A stretch of 13,933 nucleotides of DNA from Deltaproteobacteria bacterium (GCA_011051075.1 DREN01000297.1:1-13933); one strand, 5' to 3'. Numbered from the stretch's first letter, positions 1 through 6,194 are shown. Numbers and translations are program-made. Notes: generated by a model from the sequence alone, not told the origin.

Positions 1-500
1 CACCAATAGCCTAAACTACGGGGGACAGAATGTCCAGTGTTATTTTAGCTTCAGTTATTTCAGCTACTTAGGCGTCTTCAACATCGTCAACGAAAAAAGG
101 TTACACTCAAATCTTTTCGACCTGTGCGGTTACCCTTAGTCCGTGGGGGCCTCTTTTCCAAAGGGCGCAACAAAATATTCCATCACGACATGGAACGCCC
201 CCTTAGTTGTATTACAGCTTCAGAGCAGGCAGGGACCCGTACATGCTCCAACCGAGACTCTCTCCCGGGGGGGGCTTTCCCGTAGCTTATTTCAAGCGCA
301 TACTGCCGTCCCTATGCAACGAGATAGGGTTTTGCGTCCTTTGGAAAAGAGGCCCCCACGGACGGGATAGATCCCCTAGCCACAATTGCTGAGGTCTAAT
401 CGCACAGGTCGAACCTTTTTGGAAAGATAATGACCCGCAACGGTTAGTCAAGGGCCGGGACCCCGATCAGGAGCTCACTGAGCCGTGTATATATAAACAA
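1..500. other. Intergenic stretch without a convincing gene
   Basis: No reading frame here has a recognisable domain; the two short plus-strand frames inside it overlap each other in different frames and are rich in low-information residues. What can be seen is structure: a small hairpin at 23-35 (GGACA, loop GAA, TGTCC), the large inverted-repeat element at 139-363 (separate entry), and an 11-nt palindrome-like GCTCA-C-TGAGC near 473-483. The stretch lies downstream of the tRNA-Val terminator on the minus strand. Whatever lies left of position 1 is not visible, so part of this could be the edge of a mobile element or of a structured RNA gene. Confidence 0.5.
139..363. repeat. 225-bp element bounded by a ~32-bp inverted repeat; MITE-like or structured RNA
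   Basis: Positions 141-164 are the exact reverse complement of 338-361 (24 bp). Pairing continues outward by two bases (139-140 with 362-363) and inward through 165-170 with 332-337, with one G-T wobble, giving about 32 paired positions. The interior is not random: 178-183 pairs with 190-195 (TTCCAT / ATGGAA), 310-315 pairs with 324-329 (CCCTAT / ATAGGG), and a GGCAG near 230 can pair with CTGCC at 303-307, so as RNA it would fold into a branched structure. As DNA its size and terminal repeats resemble a miniature inverted-repeat transposable element, but I see no clear target-site duplication and no transposase. It matches no RNA family I recognise; it lacks the domain V signature of group II introns. 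Both readings are inference; the inverted repeat itself is directly visible. Confidence 0.7.
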
Positions 501-533
501 CTGAAAAGGGCCGGCAGTTTTCCGGCCGGCCCT
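501..533 (-). terminator. Intrinsic terminator of the tRNA-Val gene
   Basis: An 8-bp perfect GC-only stem (508-515 with 525-532), extendable by one A-T pair at 507/533, encloses a 9-nt loop. On the minus strand the stem is followed by TTTT (504-507 on plus). It lies 20 nt past the 3' end of the tRNA, which is the normal arrangement for a single-gene tRNA transcript. Confidence 0.8.
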
Positions 534-552
534 CTCCTCTTCTTCCTATACC

Positions 553-627
553 TGGTAGGCACGAAGGGATTTGAACCCTTGACCCCTACCGTGTCAGGGT
601 AGTGCTCTCCCCCTGAGCTACGTGCCT
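553..627 (-). tRNA. tRNA-Val, anticodon GAC
   Basis: The minus strand folds into a complete cloverleaf. The acceptor stem AGGCACG/CGTGCCT (621-627 with 557-563) is followed by discriminator A and an encoded CCA (553-555). The D arm is GCTC...GAGC. The anticodon stem is CTACC/GGTAG with loop CTGACAC, placing GAC at 593-595, and the T arm carries TTCAAAT. Anticodon GAC reads the valine codons GUC and GUU. The gene has its own promoter just upstream and a terminator just downstream, so it is transcribed alone. There is no intron and no duplicated 3' end nearby that would mark an integration site. Confidence 0.97.
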
Positions 628-638
628 GTACAGTGTTA

Positions 639-667
639 AATATACCAGTCCCCTCCGCGGTTGTCAA
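639..667 (-). promoter_or_regulatory. Sigma-70 promoter of the tRNA-Val gene
   Basis: On the minus strand, TTGACA (662-667) and TATATT (639-644) are separated by exactly 17 nt. The -10 box ends 11 nt before the first base of the tRNA (627), so transcription would begin a few bases upstream of the mature 5' end. Match to consensus is 6/6 at -35 and 5/6 at -10, as expected for a strong stable-RNA promoter. Confidence 0.85.
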
Positions 668-795
668 GTCGTATTCTGCGGTCAGACAGATCTTGGCGTA
701 TGGCGGAAACATACCTTCTCTTCCCAACCCGCAAAAAGACCGGGGGCACGTTTTTTTTGTTGCGGGGGATATGGGTAAAGGAGTATGTAAAAAAT

Positions 796-862
796 GCAGG
801 GCCCAGATCAAAGGGGCCTGCTCATCGTTATGGCGGGCCGGTGAAACGAAGGAGAGCCCGCC
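796..862 (+). promoter_or_regulatory. Two tandem hairpins in the 5' leader of the selenoprotein genes
   Basis: Upstream of the start at 904 there are two stem-loops. In 796-821, GCAGG pairs with CCTGC, then after a G-G mismatch CCC pairs with GGG around an 8-nt loop. In 832-862, GGCGGGC pairs perfectly with GCCCGCC around a 17-nt purine-rich loop. A third inverted repeat (728-734 CCCGCAA with 760-766 TTGCGGG) lies further up, beside an 8-T run. None is followed by a T-tract like a terminator, and I recognise no riboswitch class. They could be a cis-regulatory leader; they might also be chance in GC-rich DNA. No good promoter was identified in 668-790. Confidence 0.3.
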
Positions 863-903
863 TTTCGGTAAACCATTAACCTTTATTAGGATGAGGTCAT
901 ACC

Positions 904-2247
904 ATGAAAAGGTCTGTTGCTGCTGGTTTTTGTTGTTCGGTTCTTGTTTTCCTTTTTTTGACCATGGCTTACGGGGCACAGGGCCAGGACATAGTTGCCT
1001 CTGGGGGTGGGCCTTCAGTTTCATATCCTGAAAAGGTGTACAACTTCGATCCCGTGTTTGAGGGCCTGGATGTCCTGCACGACTTTGTGATCCAAAATAA
1101 GGGCACGGCCCCCCTTGACGTGAAAAAGGTCTCGGGAGGCTGAGGCTGCGTAATAGCCTCCTTCACGAGGCAGATCCCTCCAGGTGGAGAGGGAAAGATA
1201 TCGGTCAAACTGCGCACCAAAGGTTATGGCGGAAGGAGCCTTTCAAAGACCATCAAGGTATATACCAACGACAAGAAAAATCCTGTTTCCACGGTCAGCA
1301 TCAAGGGAAAGGTAAAGAAATTTGCCATAATTTCACCGTCCAGGGTCCGCCTCAGGGGTGAGGTCGGAGATGAAGTAAAGGTGACCGTGAAGGTCTCTCC
1401 CGCGACCAGGGGCCTTTTTGAGATAGTGAAGGCCAAGGCCGCCAAAGGCAAGGATATGGCCATATCCTTGAAGGAGGAAGATAAGCCTGATGGAAAGAGC
1501 TGGATCTTGACGGTGGAGAACAGGAGAAAGGCAAAGGGGAGATACCACGACACCATACGCCTCCTCACCACCAGCAGGGTGATAAAGGAGCTGACAATCC
1601 CGGTGTACGGCAATATCACCCCGCGGCAGATCGCGTCCATCAGTCCGCCCGGGACCCTGATCCTGAGGGGAACCGCTGGAGAGCCCGCCAAGCTTGAGGC
1701 GACGATCGTTCCCAGGAAGGATCAGATGTTCGACATAGTGGAGGCCAGGGCCACGAAAGGAGAAAACATCCGTTTGACCCTGGCCGCAACCGACAGGGGT
1801 GATAAAAAGGTTTACACACTCACCGTGGAAAACACCCAGGAGACCCAGGGCAGGTTCACAGATACCATCAGACTCCTCACCACCCACGACACTCAGAAGG
1901 AGCTAATCATCCCCGTAGTGGGCCAGATAAGGGCGCCCCAGATCGCGTCAATAAAGCCCAGGCGCCTGGTCCTGACAGGCCGTGCCGGAGAGACTATAAA
2001 GGGGTCGGTCAAGATCATACCCACCGGCAAGTACCCGTTTTCGATCACAGGGGTGAAACCCAGGGACGGAAAAAACATAAAGTGCGGGATCAGAGAGGCT
2101 CAAGAATCTGAAAAAAAGATCTATATCCTTACCGTGGAAAACCTGAAAAAGGAAAAGGGCAGGTATTACGATACCATAAGCCTTAAAACTGACTGCAAAT
2201 ACCAGCCCGAGATCAGAGTCGGGCTGACCGCAAGGATTGACGAATAG
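904..2247 (+). CDS. Exported DUF1573-like selenoprotein with three Ig-like repeats (UGA at codon 80 = Sec)
   Basis: This is a 447-residue protein if the TGA at 1141-1143 is read as selenocysteine. Residues 1 to about 26 are a signal peptide (K3-R3, hydrophobic core, Ala/Gly-rich end), so it acts in the periplasm or at the outer surface. Residues ~44-139 match the DUF1573 pattern: FxxVxEGxxVxHxFxxxNxGxxPLxxxxV, then normally a Cys-Gly-Cys motif, then PPGGEG and YTND. Here that motif reads Sec80-Gly-Cys82. The frame then stays open for 367 codons through three tandem ~98-residue repeats (142-239, 245-342, 348-445), each starting IxxP and carrying LTVEN and a DTIxLxT motif; these look like Ig-like beta-sandwiches. 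A purine-rich AGGATGAGG precedes the ATG. The next gene, 58 nt on, has a second UGA at a redox cysteine, which argues against mutation or sequencing error. The function of DUF1573 is not established; a role as redox-active partner or substrate of the neighbouring DsbA-like protein is inference. Default annotation would give a 79-residue stub and a 288-residue fragment. Confidence 0.88.
1175..1193 (+). promoter_or_regulatory. Candidate bacterial SECIS element for Sec80
   Basis: A stem-loop with apical loop AGGU (1182-1185) is closed by CTCC/GGAG (1178-1181 with 1186-1189), then after a bulged A1190 by CC/GG and a U-G pair. A G within the first loop bases, here GGU, is the hallmark of SelB-binding hairpins such as that of E. 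coli fdhF. The loop begins 39 nt after the UGA, at or slightly past the usual far limit. A competing hairpin at the more usual distance (1156-1160 GCCTC with 1167-1171 GAGGC) has loop CTTCAC without an early G. A third (1142-1146 with 1156-1160) includes the UGA itself. Which one is used cannot be settled by eye. Confidence 0.45.
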
Positions 2248-2305
2248 GGTTGGTGGCCATGTGAAAAGCCCTTTTTTACCGTTATCCTTATGAAGGAGTA
2301 CTCTA

Positions 2306-3154
2306 ATGATGTGCAAGTGGATGGGACTGTTATCTGTCCTGATGGTTTTTGCAGGAACCGGGACCGCTTCTTTTGCCGGCGTGGAGTGGGAAACCGAGTA
2401 CAGATTTGAGTTGGATCAGCCGCCCCTGGATGTGGCTGTAACCCCCGATGGAAAACACCTGTTTGTCCTTACCAAGAAGGGTATTTCTGTCTACTCTCAG
2501 GATGGGAAACTGGTGGATAAGATCAACGTGGGATATGCCGTTGACCGGATCAGAATCGGACCCCGCGGACGGCGTCTCTTCATAACCAGCCGGAAAAACA
2601 GGACTGTCGAGGCCCTTGACATAGCCTTTATCTTTGATATTGACCTGTCCGGCTCGCCCTACAAAGGACCCCGCAATGCCCCGGTTGTCATAGCGGTCTT
2701 CAGTGATTTTCAGTGACCCTACTGTGCCAGGGTCGGACCCAGACTTGAGCAGTTGCTCAAGAAATATCCTGAATCAGTAAAGATCGTTTTCAAGAACTAC
2801 CCGTTAAAGAATCACAGGTTTGCCGTCAGGGCCGCTGCGGCGGCCCTGGCCGCCGGGCGCCAGGGAAAATTCTGGGAATTTCACGATGAGCTGTTCAAGG
2901 ACTACAGGCAGCTCAGCGAAGAGAAACTTCTTGAAATTGCCCACAGACTGGGCCTGAACAAGGCCCAATTCGAAAGGGATCGAAAGGATCCGGAGATACT
3001 GGCATCCATTCAAAGGGATTCTCAGGAGGCGGTCAGAATAGGGGTGACGGGAGTACCCGCGCTTTTTGTAAACGGAAGACGTATAAGCAACCGGGATCTG
3101 CGGGTAATGGACAGGATTATTGAAAAGGAAAAAGAAAAGGTTCAAAAACCGTAA
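2306..3154 (+). CDS. Exported DsbA-like selenoprotein with N-terminal beta-propeller-type repeats (UGA at codon 137 = Sec)
   Basis: This is a 282-residue protein if the TGA at 2714-2716 is read as Sec. An AAGGAG box (2293-2298) sits 7 nt before the ATG. Residues 1-24 are a signal peptide ending AGTGTASFA. Residues ~40-108 hold two YVTN/propeller-like blades (VTPDGKHLFV, IGPRGRRLFI). Residues ~125-280 are a DsbA/thioredoxin fold: VVIAVFSDFQ-Sec137-PYC140, the place where relatives have FSDFQCPFC; then VFKNYPLKNH, an alpha-helical insert starting at AAAAALAAGRQGKFWE, and the cis-proline loop GVTGVPALFVNG (Pro251). Sec is therefore the nucleophilic residue of a CxxC-type active site, which should make a highly reactive thiol-disulfide oxidoreductase, reductase or isomerase in the periplasm. 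Sec-containing DsbA-like proteins are a known type. It follows the Sec-DUF1573 gene closely and is probably co-transcribed with it. Unread, it would appear as a 136-residue propeller stub and a 133-residue headless thioredoxin. It ends 14 nt before a convergent gene, with no terminator visible. Confidence 0.92.
2730..2761 (+). promoter_or_regulatory. Candidate bacterial SECIS region for Sec137
   Basis: Two hairpins follow the UGA. The near one, GGGU-CGG-ACCC (2730-2740), has its loop starting 18 nt after the UGA, about the spacing in E. coli fdhF, but the stem is only 4 bp. The far one is a perfect 7-bp stem CTTGAGC/GCTCAAG (2744-2750 with 2755-2761) with loop AGUU, starting 35 nt after the UGA. 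Both have a G in the first two loop positions, as expected for SelB recognition. The second is the more stable; the first is better placed. Confidence 0.5.
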
Positions 3155-3168
3155 CAGCGGGCCCCGGA

Positions 3169-4758
3169 TCACCTGGCCTGGGCCTTCTGGTCAAGGTCAT
3201 ACATCACCAGTCTGCTCTTGGGCCGGCCTATGAAGTAGCTCTCACTGGTAACAGAGGCTATTGCCAGGCGTTTGATACCGTCATCACTGAGGTCAGCCAC
3301 CTGGTAGCCTACCACGGTCCCCGATAGTTTCTGAGAGGTCCATCTGGCGGTCAGGGCAACGCCGTCCCAGTCCATAAACAGGACCTTGCCGCTCCCGAAC
3401 CAGCGGAAATCTCCGAAAAGCCTGCCCATCTTTGATTGGTTTTGGCAGACCGTTATCTCCTGTTTCCCATCCCCGTTTATGTCGTAGAGGAATATGGGAG
3501 AGGGGATAAAGACGCGCACGCCCGTATCAACCTCACGGTCAACTTCAATGTTCTTATCCTCTATAAAGGTGAGGCTCCCGCCAAAGTAGTTATCGCTTTT
3601 CCAGAGCCTCTCCCCTGTCTGGTTGTACACCAGAAGATGTTCGTAGGGGCCTAACATGGTGGTGAATACTGGCCCCTTTCCGGTCAGGTCGCTCTGTACG
3701 AAGTTGAACACGTTTCCGTATCTGGGCAGGTTCAAAGGTCCGGTGGAAACAAAGCTGTTCCCTTTACGGGTGAGCAGGTGAACATTTCCCAGGTATGTTC
3801 CATCCACGGACCTCTTCTGCCCCAGAAGGGAGATCCCGTGCCCGGGCAGGTCAACAACCCTGAAGAGCCAGCTCTCCCCGCTTGCGATCTCCTTGAACTT
3901 TTTGCCGTCCCACTCCAGGACTAGGGACGAAACAGTTGTAGTCAGGTTGCTGACATATATCTCTGCGCGACCGTTGCCGTCCAGATCGGCCACGTTTACG
4001 TAAATGAAATTGGAGGCCCAGGATACCTCGATATCCTTGAACTGAAATAGCCGTTTCTTGTGCCATTTGTACACGTAGACCGTGTCCCGGTCTATGATGA
4101 CTATTTCGTCCTTTCCATCTCCATCCAGATCCCCCGCGTCGAGGCCCCTGATTTCCAGTTTGAAGCGCTGAATATATGAGGGTTTCTGTCCTGAACTGGC
4201 TGTACCTTCCCCTACAGTGATAAGGGGGCCGCCCCCCCTTGCCTCCCTTTCAAGGGGAGGACCCTGCCGGTAGACCTCCTTGCCCAAGATCTTAGCGTTG
4301 ATGTTTTCGGCGAATTTATTGACCGTGGGGATCATCCCGTCCATCCCCTTTGACTGATCAAAGACTGCAACCAGTTCGTCTGATTTGGCCACATCGTATA
4401 TCTTGGCATCGATACTTACGCTCTCCCCGAATATGGTGAGGCTTCCCAGGATCACGTAATCGGCACCCAATGCCTTGCCTATGGCAAGTGCCCTGTCTCT
4501 GTTCAGGGGGCCTGGAACAGAGGCCAGCTCTTTTTTAACCTCCTCCTGATCTATCACCTCTACCCTGCCCTTCCAGGCCAGTCTCGTACTGAGCATATCT
4601 ACTATTCCCGCCTGCAGAAAACTGAGGTCGCGATCGGCGTTCATGGTAAAGGGGAGAACGGCTAATTTTTTCAGGGCCTCGTCCGCGTGTAATCCCCCAC
4701 CGGTAAAAAGGAGGATAAACAGTATGATAAGGAAAGATGGGCACAGTCTTTTTTTCAT
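3169..4758 (-). CDS. Exported CsgG/FlgO-like plus FG-GAP (VCBS) repeat protein
   Basis: A 529-residue protein with a clear signal peptide (MKKRLCPSFLIILFILLFTGGGLHA). Residues ~28-160 resemble the CsgG/FlgO/TolB-N type domain: KLAVLPF at the start, then DMLSTRL, EVIDQEEV, KALGADYVILGSLT and VSIDAKIYD. This domain is common in outer-membrane or periplasmic proteins of this clade. Residues ~200-529 are FG-GAP/VCBS-type beta-propeller repeats with calcium-loop motifs DLDGDGKDE (210-218), DLDGNGRAE (258-266) and DINGDGKQE (426-434), plus a degenerate DLSDDGIKR (489-497). An AAGGTG box lies 6 nt before the ATG. The function is unknown; a surface or periplasmic scaffold is a guess. It converges on the Sec-DsbA gene 14 nt away. 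The 215 nt upstream (4759-4973) contain no gene I can support, only a short CGGGC/GCCCG hairpin at 4812-4825. Confidence 0.85.
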   Translation of the reverse strand: MKKRLCPSFLIILFILLFTGGGLHADEALKKLAVLPFTMNADRDLSFLQAGIVDMLSTRLAWKGRVEVIDQEEVKKELASVPGPLNRDRALAIGKALGADYVILGSLTIFGESVSIDAKIYDVAKSDELVAVFDQSKGMDGMIPTVNKFAENINAKILGKEVYRQGPPLEREARGGGPLITVGEGTASSGQKPSYIQRFKLEIRGLDAGDLDGDGKDEIVIIDRDTVYVYKWHKKRLFQFKDIEVSWASNFIYVNVADLDGNGRAEIYVSNLTTTVSSLVLEWDGKKFKEIASGESWLFRVVDLPGHGISLLGQKRSVDGTYLGNVHLLTRKGNSFVSTGPLNLPRYGNVFNFVQSDLTGKGPVFTTMLGPYEHLLVYNQTGERLWKSDNYFGGSLTFIEDKNIEVDREVDTGVRVFIPSPIFLYDINGDGKQEITVCQNQSKMGRLFGDFRWFGSGKVLFMDWDGVALTARWTSQKLSGTVVGYQVADLSDDGIKRLAIASVTSESYFIGRPKSRLVMYDLDQKAQAR

Positions 4759-4973
4759 GATTCACCTTAATTTGAGGGCATGTTCACCCGTTGACCGGTA
4801 ACGCCCTTGCACGGGCCTTTGCCCGAGGAAAACGGGAAGGACGATGCGGTACCCATGGTATTGATGGAAAAAGACTCCACGGGGCAAGGCATAACCGGGG
4901 ATGGGGTTGCAGGTTTCTGCGCTTTACGGCAACGAACCTCGGACAGGGAGGAAAAGTACGTAACCAAAGCCTG

Positions 4974-5225
4974 TCAGCCTTTCAGTATTCCATAGAACTG
5001 TCCAGAGCGGTCGATCTTGTCTCCCACCTTGGTCCCGCACTGTGTGCAGCGGTACTCATATCTGTCTCCATCAGGGAGGACAAGCAAAAGGAACTTGTTG
5101 ATGGGCACGGCACAACCGCACTGGGAACAGTAAAGTTCAGAGGCCTCCAGGGCCTCAAAATCCTCCCTGGGTCTCCCTGCCGCAGGGGAGGCCTGAGTGG
5201 CGAAGCTGAAGGGTGTGTTTCTCAT
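4974..5225 (-). CDS. Small zinc-ribbon protein
   Basis: This is an 83-residue cytoplasmic protein. Two Cys pairs, CSQCG (residues ~34-38) and CTQCG (~62-66), separated by about 24 residues rich in beta-strand formers (INKFLLLVL, RYEYRCTQC), make a typical one-zinc ribbon. The C-terminal tail KVGDKIDRSGQFYGILK ends the protein. I chose the ATG at 5225, which has AAGG about 8 nt upstream; the frame is open for 58 further residues, but those look like non-coding translation. It precedes the FG-GAP gene on the same strand at a distance of 215 nt and lies divergent to the epimerase gene. No specific function can be given; many such proteins in this clade are uncharacterised. Confidence 0.72.
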   Translation of the reverse strand: MRNTPFSFATQASPAAGRPREDFEALEASELYCSQCGCAVPINKFLLLVLPDGDRYEYRCTQCGTKVGDKIDRSGQFYGILKG

Positions 5226-5296
5226 GGATAAAACCTTGAATCTGAAACGTTGATTATGATATAAGCCATTACACCTGTTTTGGTGAATGTTTCGAA

Positions 5297-5309
5297 TATG
5301 ATAATCATA
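5297..5309. promoter_or_regulatory. AT-rich palindrome, possible Fur-type operator
   Basis: TATGAT-A-ATCATA is a perfect 13-bp palindrome between the divergent zinc-ribbon and epimerase genes. About 50 bp to the left, TGATTATGATA (near 5251-5261) repeats its inverted half with one mismatch. The hexamers resemble the GATAAT units of Fur-family boxes. AT content makes chance likely, so this is only suggestive. Confidence 0.2.
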
Positions 5310-5397
5310 AATGCTCCTGATGGCAAGGGCTTTTAGGAGCGGATTGTATGAAATCCGTCTTTGTTGCGGGGCCAGGAAGGAGAAAAGAGGGGGAATC

Positions 5398-5802
5398 ATG
5401 AAGATAAAGCATATTGATCATATAGGGATTGCTGTCAAAGGGATCGAGCAGGCCGGTAAATTCTATACCGATGTCCTGGGACTCAAGATTGAAGATGTGG
5501 AAAACGTGGCCGAGCAGAAGGTAAACGTTGCGTTTATCCCCATTACGGACAGCGAGGTGGAACTGTTGGAGTCCACTGAGCCGGACGGACCGGTGGCGAA
5601 ATATATAGCCGCTAAGGGTGAGGGGGTACAGCATATCGCCTTCCGCGTTGAGAACCTAAAAGAGGCCCTTGACGAACTGAAACAGAAGGGGATCCGGCTT
5701 ATCGACCAGGAACCACGGAAAGGGGCGGGGGGCGCAAGGATAGCCTTCATACACCCCAAAGAGACCAGTGGTGTCCTGGTGGAGATCTGTGAAAGGGATT
5801 AG
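5398..5802 (+). CDS. mce: Methylmalonyl-CoA epimerase
   Basis: A 134-residue protein, the usual length of the family. It interconverts (R)- and (S)-methylmalonyl-CoA, linking propionyl-CoA metabolism to succinyl-CoA via the B12-dependent mutase. It is a vicinal-oxygen-chelate fold with two beta-alpha-beta-beta-beta units: IDHIGIAVKGIEQAGKFY...LGL in the first and GVQHIAFRVENL in the second. Probable metal ligands are His8, His79 and Glu129 in VLVEI; GAGGARIAFIHP is the familiar C-terminal signature. The ATG at 5398 follows a purine-rich AGGAG...GAGGGGG stretch and gives the canonical MKIKHIDHIGIAV start. It stands alone: mutase and carboxylase genes are not in the window. It ends 16 nt before the convergent infA, with no hairpin between them. 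Confidence 0.93.
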   Translation: MKIKHIDHIGIAVKGIEQAGKFYTDVLGLKIEDVENVAEQKVNVAFIPITDSEVELLESTEPDGPVAKYIAAKGEGVQHIAFRVENLKEALDELKQKGIRLIDQEPRKGAGGARIAFIHPKETSGVLVEICERD

Positions 5803-5818
5803 CGCGGGTAGCTGGATC

Positions 5819-6034
5819 TCAAAAACGGTAGGTTATTAAACCATGGGTCGTATCGTAGGGGGAGACGCTGACCTGAACCCGGTCACCGACCATAACCTTG
5901 ATCCGGTGCTTTTTCATCCTGCCAGAGAGCACACCTCTTATAGTCAGATTATTGTCGCACTGGATTTCCATGGTGCCGCCGCCGAGGACCTTGGCCACCA
6001 CCCCTTCTAACTGAATTAGATCGTTTCGACTCAA
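5819..6034 (-). CDS. infA: Translation initiation factor IF-1, divergent copy
   Basis: An S1/OB-fold protein of 71 residues. The alignment to IF-1 is clear: LEGVVAKVL, then GVLSGRMKKHRIKVMVGDRVQVSVSPYDTTHGLITYRF, where classic IF-1 has HISGKMRKNYIRILPGDKV and SPYDLTRGRITYR. IF-1 binds the ribosomal A site during initiation. I chose the TTG at 6034 because a strong AAAGGAG (6039-6045) sits 4 nt upstream and it gives the typical length; a GTG at 6055 would add seven residues but has no Shine-Dalgarno site. The middle segment (IQCDNNLTIRG in place of VELENGHEVLA) is more divergent than usual, so this may be a second, specialised infA copy. Confidence 0.85.
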   Translation of the reverse strand: MSRNDLIQLEGVVAKVLGGGTMEIQCDNNLTIRGVLSGRMKKHRIKVMVGDRVQVSVSPYDTTHGLITYRF

Positions 6035-6160
6035 AATGCTCCTTTCCGCGGGCACGGAAAGCCCGGCCCCGCAAATATGGAAGTCATGCGTTGAAGAATT
6101 CGGAGGGGTCCAGGTAATCTGACCCGCAATCCCCGATGCTGAAAGGTCTGACCTAAAATT

Positions 6161-6194
6161 TTGACAACCTTATCATTTTATGGTCCGATGTCAA
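6161..6194. promoter_or_regulatory. Divergent promoter region between infA and fdhD, weak
   Basis: A perfect TTGACA occurs on each strand: 6161-6166 on plus and 6189-6194 on minus, forming an inverted repeat 22 nt apart. On the minus strand, TAAGGT lies 16 nt beyond its TTGACA, giving a plausible infA promoter. On the plus strand, the -10 at 17 nt (TCCGAT) is poor; TATAAA at 6195-6200 is too far for the same -35. The two -35 boxes could instead mark a regulator site. An 8-9 T run follows near 6204. Confidence 0.3.

Noticed and set aside
21..40. REP/RAYT-like element end (GGGGGACAGAATGTCC)
   Set aside because: Resembles the palindromes near IS200-like transposases, but there is no transposase and only one short copy is visible.
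139..363. Group II intron or retron RNA
   Set aside because: No domain V motif, no reverse transcriptase nearby, and the stem is far longer than retron a1/a2 repeats.
553..627. tRNA-Val as an integration (att) site
   Set aside because: No repeat of the tRNA 3' end and no integrase are visible in the window; the region left of it is too short to judge.
728..766. Intrinsic terminator with the 8-T run at 751-758
   Set aside because: The T run lies inside the inverted repeat, not after it, so it does not have terminator form on either strand.
467..1024. Minus-strand 185-codon frame across the tRNA and terminator
   Set aside because: It runs through a tRNA gene and its terminator and antisense to the selenoprotein signal peptide; it has no family features.
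904..3154. Two pseudogenes caused by nonsense mutations
   Set aside because: Each has exactly one stop, exactly at a conserved redox cysteine, with intact coding character on both sides and good domain matches after it. Decay would give additional stops or frameshifts.
4767..4967. Short minus-strand frame or riboswitch upstream of the FG-GAP gene
   Set aside because: The translation looks random and no known riboswitch consensus (c-di-GMP, cobalamin, Moco) could be matched.
4791..5231. Plus-strand 146-codon frame opposite the zinc-ribbon gene
   Set aside because: No recognisable domain or ribosome site; the minus-strand frame has a convincing double CxxC ribbon.
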